A stretch of 64,000 nt of DNA from Eustoma russellianum (taxonomy: Eukaryota > Streptophyta > Magnoliopsida > Gentianales > Gentianaceae). Where the stretch lies: positions 13,945,503-14,009,502 of the forward strand of contig AP025042.1 in the NCBI GenBank assembly GCA_036186865.1, written 5' to 3'. The position numbers and the translations under genes were made by a program. Below the pieces are notes generated by a model. The model saw nothing but the letters and a program-made list of their open reading frames with translations. It made no database searches and had not been told where the DNA came from. This document shows positions 1 to 11,213 of this stretch, piece by piece; the stretch's first letter is position 1, and each line of letters begins with the position of its first letter.

Positions 1-1079
1 GAGTTTAACTCTAGACTTACACAGTTCCTAGTGTGAAAGGGGTTTAGACAGTCCAAATGTGACTATACTCTCTTCACCAAGAAGGTGCAGTCCTCTTTGT
101 TGGTTTTGTTGGTTTACGTGGATGACATCATTGTCACTTGTGACAATGAGGGGGCCATTGATGATATTAAACAAGCACTGCATGAGGAATTCAGAATCAA
201 GGATCTTGGAGAGCTGAGATTTTTCTTAGGCATTGAGGTAGCCAGAGCCTCAGGGGGCCTTCATATTAATCAGAGGAAATATACACTGGAACTTCTTGAA
301 CAAACGGGTTTTTTGAGGTCCAAGCCAGCCAAGAGCCCCATGGAAAGCCACGGGAGCTTGAGTCACAATGACTCTCCTTTGTTGGCAGATAATTCACAAT
401 ATAGAAGGTTAATTAGAAAACTGATCTACTTAACTATTACCAGGCCTGATATCTCATTTTTTTGTGCAATAGCTCAGTCAGTTTCTTGACTGTCCTACGG
501 ACAATCACTTAAAAGCTGCTCATAGAGTACTTAGATATCTAAAGGGGACGATTGGGCAGGGATTGTTGTTTCCAAGAAGAGGCAGACTGAGATTGAAAGC
601 GTTTGTTGATGCAGACTGGAGGGATGCAGTGAACCAAGAGATCCATAACTGGTTACTGTGTATATCTTGGAGATTCATTGGTGTCTTGGAAGGCCAAGAA
701 GCACGGAACAGTGTCTAGATCGTCTACGGAAGCTGAATATAGGGCTATGGCCATGGTAACTTGTGAGATACAATAGCTCATTTATCTAATACAGGATTTA
801 GAACTGGGAAGACAAACAGCAGTTGAGTTATTTTGTGACTACAAGAGTGCAATATATATAGCTGAGAATCTTGTGTTTCATGATAAAACGAAGCACATCA
901 AAATTGATTGTCATGTGATGAGAGACAAGGTGCAAGAGTGGGTACTAAAACTGATGCCTATACGAACAGAGCTGTAGGTTGTTGATTTATTCACTAAGGC
1001 ACTTGATTCCAAGAGATTGGAGGAGCTGGTTGTAAAACTTGGAGTACATAACATCTACACCAAGCATAGCTTGAGGGGG
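1..1079 (+). pseudogene. Ty1/copia polyprotein 3' end (RT and RNase H), broken
   Basis: This is the carboxy-terminal part of a copia pol gene that enters from outside the window. The open stretch 85-489 carries the reverse transcriptase active-site box VYVDDIIVT, then the connection region with KDLGELRFFLGIEV and the start of RNase H (TRPDISFFCAI). After the stop near 487 the reading continues in other frames: HRVLRYLKG near 520-545, the STEAEYRAM box near 724-750, and the closing DLFTKAL box near 980-1003. Several frameshifts and stops break the frame, so no functional enzyme could be made. It ends directly at a polypurine tract and LTR, which confirms the orientation. Recognition as copia rests on domain order and motifs; the lineage was not determined. 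Confidence 0.9.
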
Positions 1080-1081
1080 GG
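1071..1081 (+). other. Polypurine tract of the copia element
   Basis: The run TTGAGGGGGGG lies between the end of the copia pol relic and a TGTCGAAG LTR start. This is the expected position and form of the plus-strand primer of a copia element. Confidence 0.75.
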
Positions 1082-1586
1082 TGTCGAAGTTAATGAGCTG
1101 GAAGAGGCTGGATTGAGTTGAGGAATCATGAAATAAGCGGTTTAGATTAGCAGAGGAGTTGTTGGATTGCTGAATAGGCACGTGATCATGGTGATGGGCA
1201 GGCTGCCAACGGGGGTTGCAGCTGCAAACGACAGTTGCAGCAACTGTGCTGCAGGAGAACAAAGAGGAAGCGCGGGGATTTTAAAAAGGCGGTGAATTGA
1301 TACTTATGCCCCTGTTGGTTACATATGAGTTGACGGTTAAGTAGGGACTTTCTTGTAATTTTGCGTGTTTTCTTCCTAAATAGAAATAGAATGCAGCTGA
1401 AGAATGCTGTGATTATGGTGTATCAATTCTTGACGGTTACCTTTCAATCAAGGAGCTCTCCAACGTTGTTCCAGTTTTTTCTCTTCTCGATTATTCTTCT
1501 CTTACTTCAATTCTTAGTGTATTTGCTTGATTTATTTGGTTTCTTAATTCTGTTGTTGCAATTAGTGAATTGCAATCGTTCAACCA
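1082..1586 (+). repeat. 3' LTR of the leftmost copia element
   Basis: The LTR begins with TGTCGAAG directly after the polypurine tract. I place the end at the CAACCA near 1586, before an A-rich run, giving about 505 bp. The right end is an estimate because the 5' LTR lies outside the window and no target duplication can be checked. The interior has T-rich stretches such as those around 1470-1540, usual in the 3' part of copia LTRs. Confidence 0.5.
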
Positions 1587-2061
1587 AAAAAATTCACACA
1601 CATCTTTAAGGAAGTAGGAAACGGACTTGTCGCATGGCCAGCAGCGGCAACGCTGGTGGAGTTCCTTGAGATCCCTAATTGCCCTATTGGGGTTGAGTAG
1701 GGACTTCTGCAGATGCTCCAAACATACCAAACCAAGTTTTTGTTGCTAGACTTCTTGTATCCGATGTACCATGCAAGATCTTTGTGATGGAGTTCCTTCG
1801 CTATTTCTTGCATAAAACATCTGAGTTTTTCATAATTTTAGGTTTTAGTGAACAATATTTTTGAAGTCGGACATGTATGCCATGTTTTTCTGTGTTTGAT
1901 TTGGGGTGAGAAGGTTTAGAATTTTTATTTTTTATTGAAAACAGATGAGACGGGAAGTATGTATTGTACATGACGTTTTCCAGATTTCCTGGTGTTAATT
2001 TTTGTGGGAAGGTAGATTTAACAGGTGCAAAAACCAAAGAGTTTTATCGAGGAAGGAATGG
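1587..2061. other. Unassigned stretch with a weak coding-like segment
   Basis: No transposon boundary or complete gene is visible here. In the plus strand, roughly 1609-1701, one frame reads through about 31 codons with a protein-like composition (contains VAWPAAATLVEFLEIP) and then stops. This could be an exon relic of a host gene, but I do not recognise the family. The stretch ends where the family A long LTR begins. Confidence 0.3.
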
Positions 2062-4968
2062 TGTACCGCCCCGCTCTGGGACCCTTAAGACTTTGGTCTC
2101 GAAACGGTTCACCCAACGTACTCTATTACGAGAAGTACAAGGTGTCGATACCATTCATACGCATGCCAACATAAAGCATGGATCAAAATAGCAGAAACAT
2201 CATAAATATAAACGAGCTCAATCAACATGTGTAAATACATCATAACGACATCTGTACACAACATATAGTGTCAACAGGACAAAAGGGTAACGAGTACATA
2301 GCTGGTACAATCAAAGCACAAAGATATCAACTGGACCCACTATCATCCTCAAGGGTAGCCTACTCTGGGCTCATCCTCTATGAAGTCCAAGTCATGCTCT
2401 CTGGGCTCTGCATGATGATAGAAATAAAATATGAGCGATAATGAATCGCCCAGCAAGTAGTCTGTCGGGGTTCGTCATGTGGATCATACATGAGAGACGG
2501 GGTGATAAAATAAATACAAGCGTAAATCATGAACTATAACTCATCTCTGTTTACAAATGAAGTAATAGGTCAAGCATGTAATCTAAAGCATAACACAGTC
2601 ATATAAAGTGCGTAAAATAAAGTCACAACTTGCATCTATCTAAGTTCCATAGGAATCCAACCTTAATTTATTCAATCTTATTTTCCAATTCATATCTGAT
2701 GCTAAGTCCCAATTACCTCATGTTCTTATCATGCATAACTTTCTATTTGATCAACTTAATTATACCAGAAACTTCTGGGTGGACATTTTGATAGTTCGGA
2801 GGGTTCATGTCGTATCAGCTTGAAAATTATTTTCCTTGAAACATTTCAAAAGAGAACATTTTCATAACATATCCATGTCATTTTCATAATTTTCATAACA
2901 TGGCCGTTTCATATGATGACTATAGCACTATTTCATAACGTAAGAACGGTAACACATGACATATCGGATGATTCTCCCATATAGTCGCATGTACAAGTAT
3001 GAATCTTAGTGTTCCAAACACGGTGTTACATCATATATATATATGGATCTAACGGTGATGTGTTATGACGGAGATCTCGTGTCTCAGACAATGTGTTACA
3101 CTCGGCCATAACGAAAACATATGTCCCTGACACCTATCACTCCGGTCCCGATGTCAAGATGGCACATCAATAACAAATTATAACATCATAAAACATAATA
3201 TAACATAAGTCGTTGCAATCATTCGTTTCGTGGTACGGTTCGCCACGCGTAAAATCTTCTAAAATGTATGATGCGATAAAACACTTTGTTTCAAAAACTT
3301 TGGTTTATTTATGCATGCATGTAGGCTTGGTTTTGGTCCACTTAACTATTCTAAATTCTCATCAGCATGTGTCCAACACTTATATACATAATACATGTCA
3401 TAAACTTATTAAAATATCATTCTTACCCCTCATGTATTATCGGTTTTGGACCCAAAACAGTCTACTTTTTGGACTTTAACATCTGCCATCATCACTTTAA
3501 AATCCATAAATTTCAATATTACATCAAATGGCCAATAAAAAGATGCGTAATACACATAATTTCGTATACATATATTCATGTAGCTACCAAAACAACTTTA
3601 AGGGTACATGCATATATGCATGGTCGAGGGGTATAGATGCCACACAACACATAACTCACCACTTAAAACATTTTTTTCACATGCACAATAATTGCGACAC
3701 TTAGCATGTTAACATATGATCATGAACACGCCTTTCATGGTGTAATGACACATGGCATGCAACATTCTTGAACCATGATCATCAAAATTAAACTTCATCA
3801 AGATGGAAAATGATCAAGTTCAAGGGGGTGGCCAAAACCCCAAACCGTGTGTGTGCGTGTGTGCATGGAAATGGGCGTGATGTGATGATCATCAAGAGAC
3901 AATCTTTTATGGTCAAGCACTATAGAAATAATTATGTTGCTTCACAATCTTGCTAAATCAAGACCATCAACATGCATGGAAACAAAAAATCATCAAAAAA
4001 TACATAAGTGATGATCATCATGAAAATACATAAAACCATGCTACAAAGAAAGGTTCTTAGCACACTTTTCATAATGTGACACATGCATCCCACACTTTTC
4101 ATGAAATATCACATGCATGTATATTCTTCCACTTAAATGAGACGTGCAACTGCATATGAGACCTTACATTGTCTCCATTTTCACATGCAAGACATCTTTC
4201 ATTTCATCTTGATCATAAACATACACATATCCGTACATCACATAGAAAACACCACATATCTTACATGCAAGCATTCTTTTTGCAAATTTATACTAGAAAG
4301 TCACTTGAACATATTGCATGTATGATCCAAGTTTGTAGATTAACATAGATACTTGGATTTTCAACATGCATGAAGAAACCAAGTAGAGCACTTGTTTTTC
4401 TTTGAATTTAAACTTAAAATAGAGAGAATTCCTTCTCCTTCCCCTTTTTTGAGCACACGGACTAAGTGGCCAAAAGAGAATGATTTAGTCATCTTAGAAG
4501 AAAAATAATTAGAGTTTCCTATGATCAAACCTTACTACAATTCATACCTTTAAAGATTCTTATGACTAGCCTTCTTCTTCAACTTAGAAAATCTCTTCCT
4601 ACTTTTTGATGAAACTTTTGGCCTTGGCCAGGATAGAGGAAAAGTTGGAGTAATTTGGAAGAGTAAAGAAGAAGAAATCACTAGAAATGAAGGTTGTGGA
4701 ATTTTACCTTAAGTGTTAGTGAAAGTTTCCTAGGCTTGCATGCCTTCTTCTTCTCTTAAACTTTGGAGAAGTTTTCTTCTTCTTTCCAACCTTAAATCTC
4801 ACGGGTTTGAGGAGGGGTTTGGAGGCTTGAAGACTTTGATTTTTTTCCCTTTGTGAGAGGCGATAAAGATTTGCTTTGTTAGAATGAAGGCAATGAAGGA
4901 GACTGGAATGAAAATGGAGTGTTTCTTCCTCCTTCTCCTTGCTTGGCCGAGTGTATGAAGAGAGTGGG
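2062..4968 (-). repeat. Family A long LTR, copy 1, left arm (Ty3/gypsy-like)
   Basis: Non-coding DNA starting TGTACCGCC. Read on the minus strand it matches the right part of the repeat at 45875-50817. Shared landmarks are the TACTAC/TACGAG block near 2115, the block near 2430 (GCGATAATGAATCGC here, its reverse complement near 50450), the CTATAGCAC block near 2925 and the GGTGTTACA block near 3022. Read in its own direction the LTR would start TGTTACACCC and end GGCGGTACA, the terminus style of plant Ty3/gypsy LTRs, perhaps Tekay-type chromoviruses; that lineage is inference. Element B interrupts it, and the right arm resumes at 10460. Possible flanking duplication AATGG (2057-2061) against GATGG (11214-11218), 4 of 5 matching. 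No gene is seen in this stretch. Confidence 0.65.
4964..4968. other. Target site duplication of element B, left copy (GTGGG)
   Basis: GTGGG directly precedes the TGATAAACC start of the left LTR and recurs directly after the right LTR at 10455-10459. A 5-bp duplication is usual for LTR retrotransposon integration. Confidence 0.85.
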
Positions 4969-5904
4969 TGATAAACCAAGGTTGAACCACCCGTTAGTCA
5001 TTAAGCAGTCAACCCCATCAGGCTTGGCATTTGAGATATTATGGCACGGTAATTCGGCAGCTCAACAGCTCGGCGGTTCAGTGCCTAAATATGAAGGTTT
5101 AGCTTCAAACAGACCAACTCCACACTAGGAAACACGCCAAGGTTTTTACCTCGGTGCCAACTTACGCATACAGGACAAAATCACTACACCTCAGGCCGCT
5201 TCATCCAGACCCGGCCTAAACCTACACTTCGGAAAAATTTGGCTGTGTACCATAGCAAGTCGAGCACTTCGGCAAGGGCCATCTGTGTACCACAGTTAAT
5301 GAACCCTGCTAAGCTACTATTACGTGGGACCCTCAAACAGGGATACTCTTTAGGCATAATGACTACAGCTGGCTATTCTTCCTGAACACGCCAAAGTCAC
5401 CACAACCGGTTACATCAATCAGGCCGACCTATTGATTACATCAATCAAGCTACTAATCACATCAGCAGACCTACCGCATCTTAGACTTTCTATCCCAAGC
5501 AAAGATCTTATTACGTTATCTGTTATCCAAAGGAAAAGGAGGGAAAGTCTATAAAAGCGAGGGGACTAGGACGAGAGAAAGGGGGGCAAAGACCAACGGA
5601 GGAGTTCAGATTTCTTTACTAAAAAGTGTATTCACATCTTGTGCTCCTCGGCAAACACTGTGAGAACTTCTTAACTCATCCCTTTACATTATAATCTCAT
5701 TGAGATATGGCCTAAACTGACTTGAGCGTCGGAGAGTTTTTCCCGGGGCCAACCCCCCGGGACCTCTAACCTGTGCTACATTATGCAGGATATTTGGCAC
5801 CATTCCAGCTATTCATTATCAATTCCAGTTGACAGATTCTTTGTGTTAACTGACGAAGTTAGATCGAGGTCATCTTGACCCTTGGTGAAGATCCGACTTC
5901 ATCA
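4969..5904 (+). repeat. 5' LTR of element B
   Basis: Runs from TGATAAACCAAGG to CGACTTCATCA and pairs end to end with 9519-10454. It holds a TATA box (5550-5557) and a conserved block, ACTGACTTGAGCGTCGGAG near 5714, also found with small changes in the LTRs of element D. Confidence 0.93.
5550..5557 (+). promoter_or_regulatory. TATA box in element B 5' LTR
   Basis: TATAAAAG lies in a GA-rich setting about 355 bp before the LTR end, the likely core promoter for the element's genomic RNA. The same box is kept in the 3' LTR at 10100-10107. Confidence 0.65.
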
Positions 5905-5925
5905 TTTGGCGCTAGAAAGAGGGCC
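5905..5925 (+). other. Primer binding site of element B
   Basis: TTTGGCGCTAGAAAGAGGG follows the LTR end directly. Element D has AATTGGCGCTAGAAGGAGGG at the same place, so the site is conserved between the two. TGG at the start fits a tRNA 3' CCA end. I could not assign the tRNA by eye. Confidence 0.7.
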
Positions 5926-6020
5926 CTTTAGTCTTATAACCCAGAAAACAGCCACTCAAAGTTTCTCTAACGATTGTTCAAAGGCCTTTCTAACCATCTT
6001 AGGAAGCTATTGAGAGAAAG

Positions 6021-6887
6021 ATGAGTAACAGAGAAAGTCAAGGGACCAAACAACCCATGACATCTGGGAGGAGTCAAAAATCTTCTCAACAACAAACTGA
6101 TCAATACTCTACAGAGCCGGGAGAATCCTCAACCCCCATCGCTATCACATATGAAGAGCACATGCGAGCCATTCGCTACGTGGCTCAAAACCCGGAGGTC
6201 TTTCAAGCAGTAGTAAGAGAGATGAAGGAGAAGGCGCCTGCAGAAAAGTCCAGCGGACCCCGTTTCGATAACTCCCATCCACTGGATCACATGGAGTATT
6301 CTCCTACTCGGTCTGGTTATTGTCCTAGGCGTCAGGAAAGGCCTATAACCAAAAGGAAGTGGCCATAGCAAAAGCCTAGCCACCAAACCTCGAGATATAA
6401 TCAAAAAGTTTCCCTGCCTTTCAAACATGGCAGGAAAGCTGAAAACAAGGGCAAAGCACCGTTGCAGGAAAGGTGCTCTGTTAAGATTCGGCTGGGGGGC
6501 CAAGGGGAGAAAAGGAATTCTCTGCTGGCCTCTAAGGCTTATATCCTTTCTTATATGAGGAAAAAATCTCTGGCAAAAGAACCTCAGCCCCTCGCTGGAC
6601 CAATCCGTGAAAGAAACCATCAACTATACTGCCTCTATCACCACGATATTGGGCATGATACGGAAGATTGTAGACAGCTTGGGCAAGAGATTGGACGCCT
6701 TATTGAGCTGGGTCACCTGCAACGCTTCTATAATCCCAGATCTAGGCTTCACAACAGGCTAGACTTTGGTAAACCCCCTCCAGTGGAGAGTTGTAGACCC
6801 GGATATCACCAGGGTTATCTAGGAGTCACAGATTCGGATTTCGATGAGGGAGGAACCCGGATTTCTGAGCATATAAGGCTGATCTAA
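6021..6887 (+). pseudogene. Element B gag-like ORF with zinc knuckle, one in-frame stop
   Basis: One reading frame runs about 289 codons from ATG at 6021, interrupted only by a TAG at 6366-6368. The head contains YEEHMRAIRYVAQNPEVFQ, closely matched in element D (YEEHIRTIRYAAQNPAAFQ). The tail has ILSYMRKKSLAKEPQPLAGP and a knuckle LYCLYHHDIGHDTEDCRQL with C-x2-H-x4-H-x4-C spacing, followed by RLIELGHLQRFY. That knuckle and trailing helix are typical of Tat-lineage gypsy gag. The central capsid domain normally between head and knuckle is missing. The stop sits in a CAA/CAG-rich region and could be a C-to-T change at CAG. Role, if expressed: an RNA-binding gag fragment; this is inference. Confidence 0.75.
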
Positions 6888-7049
6888 TGACCGTTTTGAA
6901 TCACGGTCTGTTTCTTCTTGTCTTCATCTGGAATCTCCCGGTCCTATATTATCAGAGGATCAATCTCTTATATTTAACTGGGCCTTTTTAAGTCACCATA
7001 TGGTGCATAATTTATGACTGTCTGTCACCCACTATGGAAGTGGGGGCAT
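6888..7049. other. Spacer between gag relic and minisatellite of element B
   Basis: About 160 bp with stops in all plus frames and no recognised motif. It leads into the tandem repeats. Confidence 0.5.
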
Positions 7050-7370
7050 ACCCAGTAGGTCTGGAAGGTTGAGCAGGTCTCAACATCATCTTTACCCAGC
7101 AGGTCTGGAAGGCTGAGCAGGTCTCAGCATGATGGGACAGGTTTCCCGATATTCTTACCCAGCAGGTCTGGAAGGTTGAGCAGGTCTCAACATCATCTTT
7201 ACCCAGCAGGTCTGGAAGGCAGAGCAGGTCTCAACAGGATGGGATATGTTTCCCGATATTCTTACCCAGCAGGTCTGGAAGGTTGAGCAGGTCTCAACAT
7301 CATCTTTACCCAGCAGGTCTGGAAGGCTGAGCAGGTCTCAGCAGGATGGGACAGATTTCCCGATATTCTT
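7050..7370. repeat. Minisatellite of element B, higher-order 107-bp part
   Basis: Three copies of a 107-bp unit made of a 44-bp and a 63-bp subunit. The repeat start ACCCAGCAGG falls at 7050 (as ACCCAGTAGG), 7094, 7157, 7201, 7264, 7308 and 7371, so the spacing alternates 44, 63, 44, 63, 44, 63. The 44-bp form looks like the 63-bp unit lacking 19 bp. Both carry the core CAGGTCTGGAAGG. Confidence 0.9.
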
Positions 7371-8171
7371 ACCCAGCAGGTCTGGAAGGTTAAGCAGGTC
7401 TCAGCGGAACAAGACAAGTTCCCTACATTTCTTCCTCAGCAGGTCTGGGTGGCTGAGCAGGACTCAGCGGAACAAAACAAGTTCCCTACATTTCTTCCCC
7501 AGCAGGTCTGGGTGGCTGAGCATGACTCAGCGGAACAAAATAAGTTCCCTACATTTCTTCCGCAGCAGGTCTGGGTGGCTAAGCAGGACTCAGTGGAACA
7601 AAACAAGTTCCCTACATTTCTTCCCCAACAGGTCTGGGTGGCTGAGCAGGTCTCAGCGGAACAAGACAAGTTCCCTACATTTCTTCTCCAGCAGGTCTGG
7701 GTGGCTGAACAGGACTCAGCGGAACAAAACAAGTTCCCTACATTTCTTCCCCAGCAGGTCTGGGTGGCTGAGCAGGACTCAGCGGAACAAAACAAGTTCC
7801 CTACATTTCTTCCCCAGCAGGTCTGGGTGGCTGAGCAGGTCTCAGCAGAACAAGACAAGTTAACTACATTTCTTCCCCAGCAGCTCTGGGTGGCTGAGCA
7901 GGACTCAGCGGAACAAAACAAGTTCCCTACATTTCTTCCCCAGCAGGTCTGGGTGGCTGAGCAGGTCTCAGCAGAACAAGACAAGTTCCCTACATTTCTT
8001 CTCCAGCAGGTCTGGGTGGCTGAGCAGGACTCAGCGGAACAAAACAAGTTCCCTACATTTCTTCCCCAGCAGGTCTGGGTGGCGGAGCAGGTCTCAGCGG
8101 AACAAAACAAGTTCCCAACATTTCTACCTCTGCAGAACTGGGAAGGTCGAGCAGGTCTCAGCGGAACATGA
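7371..8171. repeat. Minisatellite of element B, 63-bp units (about 12 copies)
   Basis: The core AGGTCTGGGTGG recurs every 63 bp, for example at 7441, 7504 and 7567. Because 63 is a multiple of three, open frames of 21-residue repeats appear: in one plus frame (7449-8171) the unit reads QQVWVAEQDSAEQNKFPTFLP. Another plus frame and a minus frame are also open over hundreds of bases, which shows that openness follows from the period and is not proof of a protein. Tandem repeats between the coding region and the 3' LTR are a known habit of Tat/Ogre elements and can seed satellite DNA. Confidence 0.9.
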
Positions 8172-8306
8172 TAAGTTCCTTATATTCCCACCTCGGCAGA
8201 GTTAAGAAGTTCGGCATAAGTTTTGCCAACATTCCAACTCAGCAAAACTGAGAAGCCAAGCGTAAAAGCAGAAGCTTGATGCTTTAATACGAGAGATACA
8301 CCTATG

Positions 8307-8420
8307 ACGAAGACAAAATACTTGCAGACTGAGCAAGTGAGGCCGAAGACAAATACTTGCAGACTGAGCAAGTGAGGCCGAAGACAAATACTTCCAAACT
8401 GAGCAAGTCAGAATAAAGGC
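8307..8420. repeat. Short 35-bp tandem repeat in element B
   Basis: The unit GACAAATACTTGCAGACTGA with AGCAAGTGAGGCC following recurs about three times, with decayed copies on to about 8480. It is a second, smaller tandem array beside the 63-bp minisatellite. Confidence 0.7.
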
Positions 8421-8579
8421 AAATACTTGCAAACTATACCCATAGGGCAAGTTGAAGACAAATATTTGCAAAAAAGCAAATGAAAGAACTTCGCAGAATA
8501 GAGGATAAACACTCGTCATCTATGGACAAAGAGCAAGTTGAATCTCAAAAAGCTAGAAAAAGTCAGAGCAAAGTTTGGA

Positions 8580-9262
8580 CAAAATAGAATTTCATTACTT
8601 TCATTAAGTATGAAATACAATTACAAACTATTACAAGGAAAAATCCTATTCAGCTATATCTTTTCTCCTCAGCTTCGAAAAACTCAGTAATCTGGATACA
8701 GCCTCAGACTTGGACTATGAAGAGCAGCGAATGATCCTCGTAGACTTCGGGGTAATCGTCCCCTCTATGGTTACACGGCAGAACAAAAGTTTTACAGCAT
8801 TGTTGCCACCCTTGCTTCACTGCTACCATGTCTTGAAGATGGCTTGCGAAGAATGTAATCGCAATTGTTCCCTGCTTCACTGGAAGAAGAGGGATTTGTG
8901 CAATCACAACACAGCAAAGTGAACCCTTTGCTGGGAAGGGACGTGTTGAAGGAGAACCCCTTGTCATGAAATGACAGAGGCGCTAAAGCGGAAGATACGA
9001 CGATAATTGAAAAAGGGTTGCAGGAAAAGAACAATCCCTATGAAGAAAGATTATTCCCATCAGAATCAAATTCTTTATGAAAGGACTGGGCCTCACAGGT
9101 ATTTTCCAGATTCTTGAGACATAAAAGGGCAAACACATTTCGGAAATGCTTACATAGAGGTGAAGGACCGGATTGAAAGGAAGAAAGGTAGGAGACACCG
9201 ACATAAACATCAAGGATGAGAAACTTAAACGAAGGATGGAGAATGAGGAGGTGGAAGCATCT
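8580..9262 (-). other. Antisense transcription unit remnant of element B
   Basis: This region corresponds in position to the antisense gene of element D: downstream of a minus-strand TATA box and before the end of the minisatellite region. Minus-strand ORFs of 80-100 codons exist (for example 8704-8967 and 8983-9294), but I do not recognise any domain and none matches the D protein by eye. AT-rich DNA at 8580-8650 is where a transcript end would lie, by analogy with D. Either the antisense gene has been lost while its promoter stayed, or a different short product is made. Confidence 0.35.
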
Positions 9263-9271
9263 CTATTTATA
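9263..9271 (-). promoter_or_regulatory. Antisense TATA box in element B
   Basis: On the minus strand the sequence reads GCCTATAAATAGAGATG. Element D has GCCTATAAATAGGCC at the matching place (17281-17289), also reading toward the element interior and followed by a similar CCTCCTCATT run. Conservation in two diverged elements supports a real antisense promoter. Confidence 0.65.
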
Positions 9272-9507
9272 GGCGGGGGGAGGGAAAAAGGCACCTTTTC
9301 GTTTTAAATTTGAAATTCGAAAAGGCAGAAGTTCACGTATCTCCCTCCCTCGGGAAGCAGAATCGTCAAAGAAGCAATAATGGAGCACCGGAACTACCAC
9401 TTGTGTAGAAAGCAGGCGAAAAAAGATAAACATGTGATTAATGGGATTGGCCACGTCATAAAGACAAGATTTGTATGCCTTCACAGTTCAGTTCAGCCAC
9501 ACAAAAT

Positions 9508-9518
9508 CTGGAGGCAAA
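9508..9518 (+). other. Polypurine tract of element B
   Basis: CTGGAGGCAAA directly precedes the 3' LTR. Element D has CTGGGGGGCAAA in the same place. Confidence 0.8.
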
Positions 9519-10454
9519 TGATAAACCAAGGTTGAACCACCCGTTAGTCATTAAGCAGTCAACCCCATCAGGCTTGGCATTTGAGATATTATGGCACGGT
9601 AATTCGACAGCTCAGCAGCTCGGTGGTTCAGTGCTTAAATATGAAGGTTTAGCTTCAAACAGACCAACTCCACACTAGGAAACACGCCAAGGTTTTCACC
9701 TTGGTGCCAACTTCCACATACAGGACAAAATAACTACACCTCGGGCCACTTCATCCAGACCCGGCCTAAACCTACACTTCGGAAAAATTCGACTGTGTAC
9801 CATAGCAAGTCGAGCACTTCGGCAAGAGCCATCTGTGTACCACAGTTAATGAACCCTGCTAAGCTACTATTATGTGGGACCCTCAAACAGGGATACTCTT
9901 CAGGCATAATGACTACAGCTGGCTATTCTTCCTGAACACGTCAAAGTCACCACAGCCGGTTACATCAACCAGGCCGACCTATTGATTACATCAATCAAGC
10001 TACTAATCACATCAGCAGACCTACCGCATCTTAGACTTTCTATCCCAAGCAAAGATCTTATTACGTTATCTGTTATCCAAAGGAAAAGGAGGGAAAGTCT
10101 ATAAAAGCGAGGGGACCAGGACGAGAGAAAGGGGGAAAAAGACCAATGGAGGAGTTCAGATTTCTTTACTAAAAAGTGTATTCACATCTTGTGCTCCTCG
10201 GCAAACACTGTGAGAACTTCTTAACTCATCCCTTTACATTATAATCTCATTGAGATATGGCCCAAACTGACTTGAGCGTCGGAGGGTTTTTTCCAGGGCC
10301 AACCCCCTGGGACCTCTGACCTGTGCTACATTGTGCAGGATATTTGACGCTATTCCAGCTATTTATTATCAATTCCAGTTGACAGATTCTTTGTGTTAAC
10401 TGACGAAGTTAGATCGAGGTCATCTTGACCCTTGGTAAAGATCCGGCTTCATCA
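9519..10454 (+). repeat. 3' LTR of element B
   Basis: Pairs end to end with 4969-5904 at equal length (936 bp). TATA box at 10100-10107. The flanking GTGGG at 10455-10459 repeats the left duplication. Confidence 0.93.
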
Positions 10455-10459
10455 GTGGG

Positions 10460-11213
10460 AGAGTTTGATGGACTATAGGATTTGCTTGGGAGAAGAAGAG
10501 AGGTTCTCTTGGCCTGAATGAAATGAATGAGGTAAGGTGGAAAAAAAGGGTGAAGGTTTGTCTTCTTATTCCCGGCTGAAAATTTTTGGTGCTTGGTAGT
10601 GGAGAATCTTCATCATGGTCTCTTATGGGAGAAAGAAAATGAGGTAACAAAAGAAGAGGTTGCATGTTGTATAATTTGTTGGGAAATTTGCATGCTCATG
10701 ACAAGTGGGAAGAGTGGAGTGTTTGTTAAGTAAATTCTTCCTCCTCTTCAAGCAAAGGCCAAGTGGGTGCGGAAGGGGGAGACATGATGATGTTTTGGGA
10801 AAAAAAAAATGTAAAGAATATGACAAGTGAAGGCTTTTAGGAAGAAAATGGATATAGTCGTACACTTGCTAAATTTCCTAAAATGTTGTAAGATACTTAT
10901 GATGGTGGAATGAATAAAATTAAAATAATTTCTCCACTTAAGGATAGGGGCCGGGTAGGAGCGCTTGGTATGGCAGGATAGGACAAAATTTATCCACCTC
11001 ATCTCCATGTCCGAACTTTCCTTTTTCTTTAATTTAAATGTATAATGAAGTTGTGTCCTACTTCATTATTCCAGTTAATTATTCCATATATGTTATTATG
11101 TTACTTAGGGCAAACTTAATTTATTTAGGACATACAACATTTCATACATATATAATACTCGGCACTACAAACAATTGACGAATTATGTACGTTACGGAAG
11201 TCTGGGTGTAACA
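10460..11213 (-). repeat. Family A long LTR, copy 1, right arm
   Basis: Continuation of the 2062-4968 repeat after element B and its duplicated GTGGG. It ends TCTGGGTGTAACA at 11213, whose reverse complement TGTTACACCC is the LTR start. The opposite-strand copy at 45875 begins TGTTACAGCC. Without the insertion the LTR is about 3.66 kb, against 4.94 kb for copy 2, so it has internal deletions. No gene is seen. Confidence 0.6.

Larger units (their letters stand above)
4969..10454 (+). mobile_element. Element B: complete non-autonomous Tat-like gypsy element (TR-GAG type)
   Basis: A 5486-bp element with two 936-bp LTRs, a perfect 5-bp target duplication, a primer site, a polypurine tract and a gag-like ORF, but no protease, reverse transcriptase, RNase H or integrase. 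The order is LTR, gag relic (6021-6887), minisatellite (7050-8170), antisense region with its own TATA box (about 9271 leftwards), polypurine tract, LTR. By eye the LTRs differ at roughly 35-40 positions (about 4%), mostly C/T and G/A changes, so the insertion is not very recent. It sits in a family A LTR. Element D is a second member of this family type. It must have used enzymes supplied by an autonomous Tat-lineage relative, not seen here. Confidence 0.9.

Noticed and set aside
6129..6623. Minus-strand ORF of 164 codons opposite the element B gag
   Set aside because: It overlaps a clearly conserved plus-strand gag frame and has no counterpart opposite the gag of element D.
7436..8171. Long overlapping ORFs (over 200 codons) on both strands
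   Set aside because: They follow from a 63-bp tandem repeat without stops; three frames are open at once and the peptides are pure repeats.
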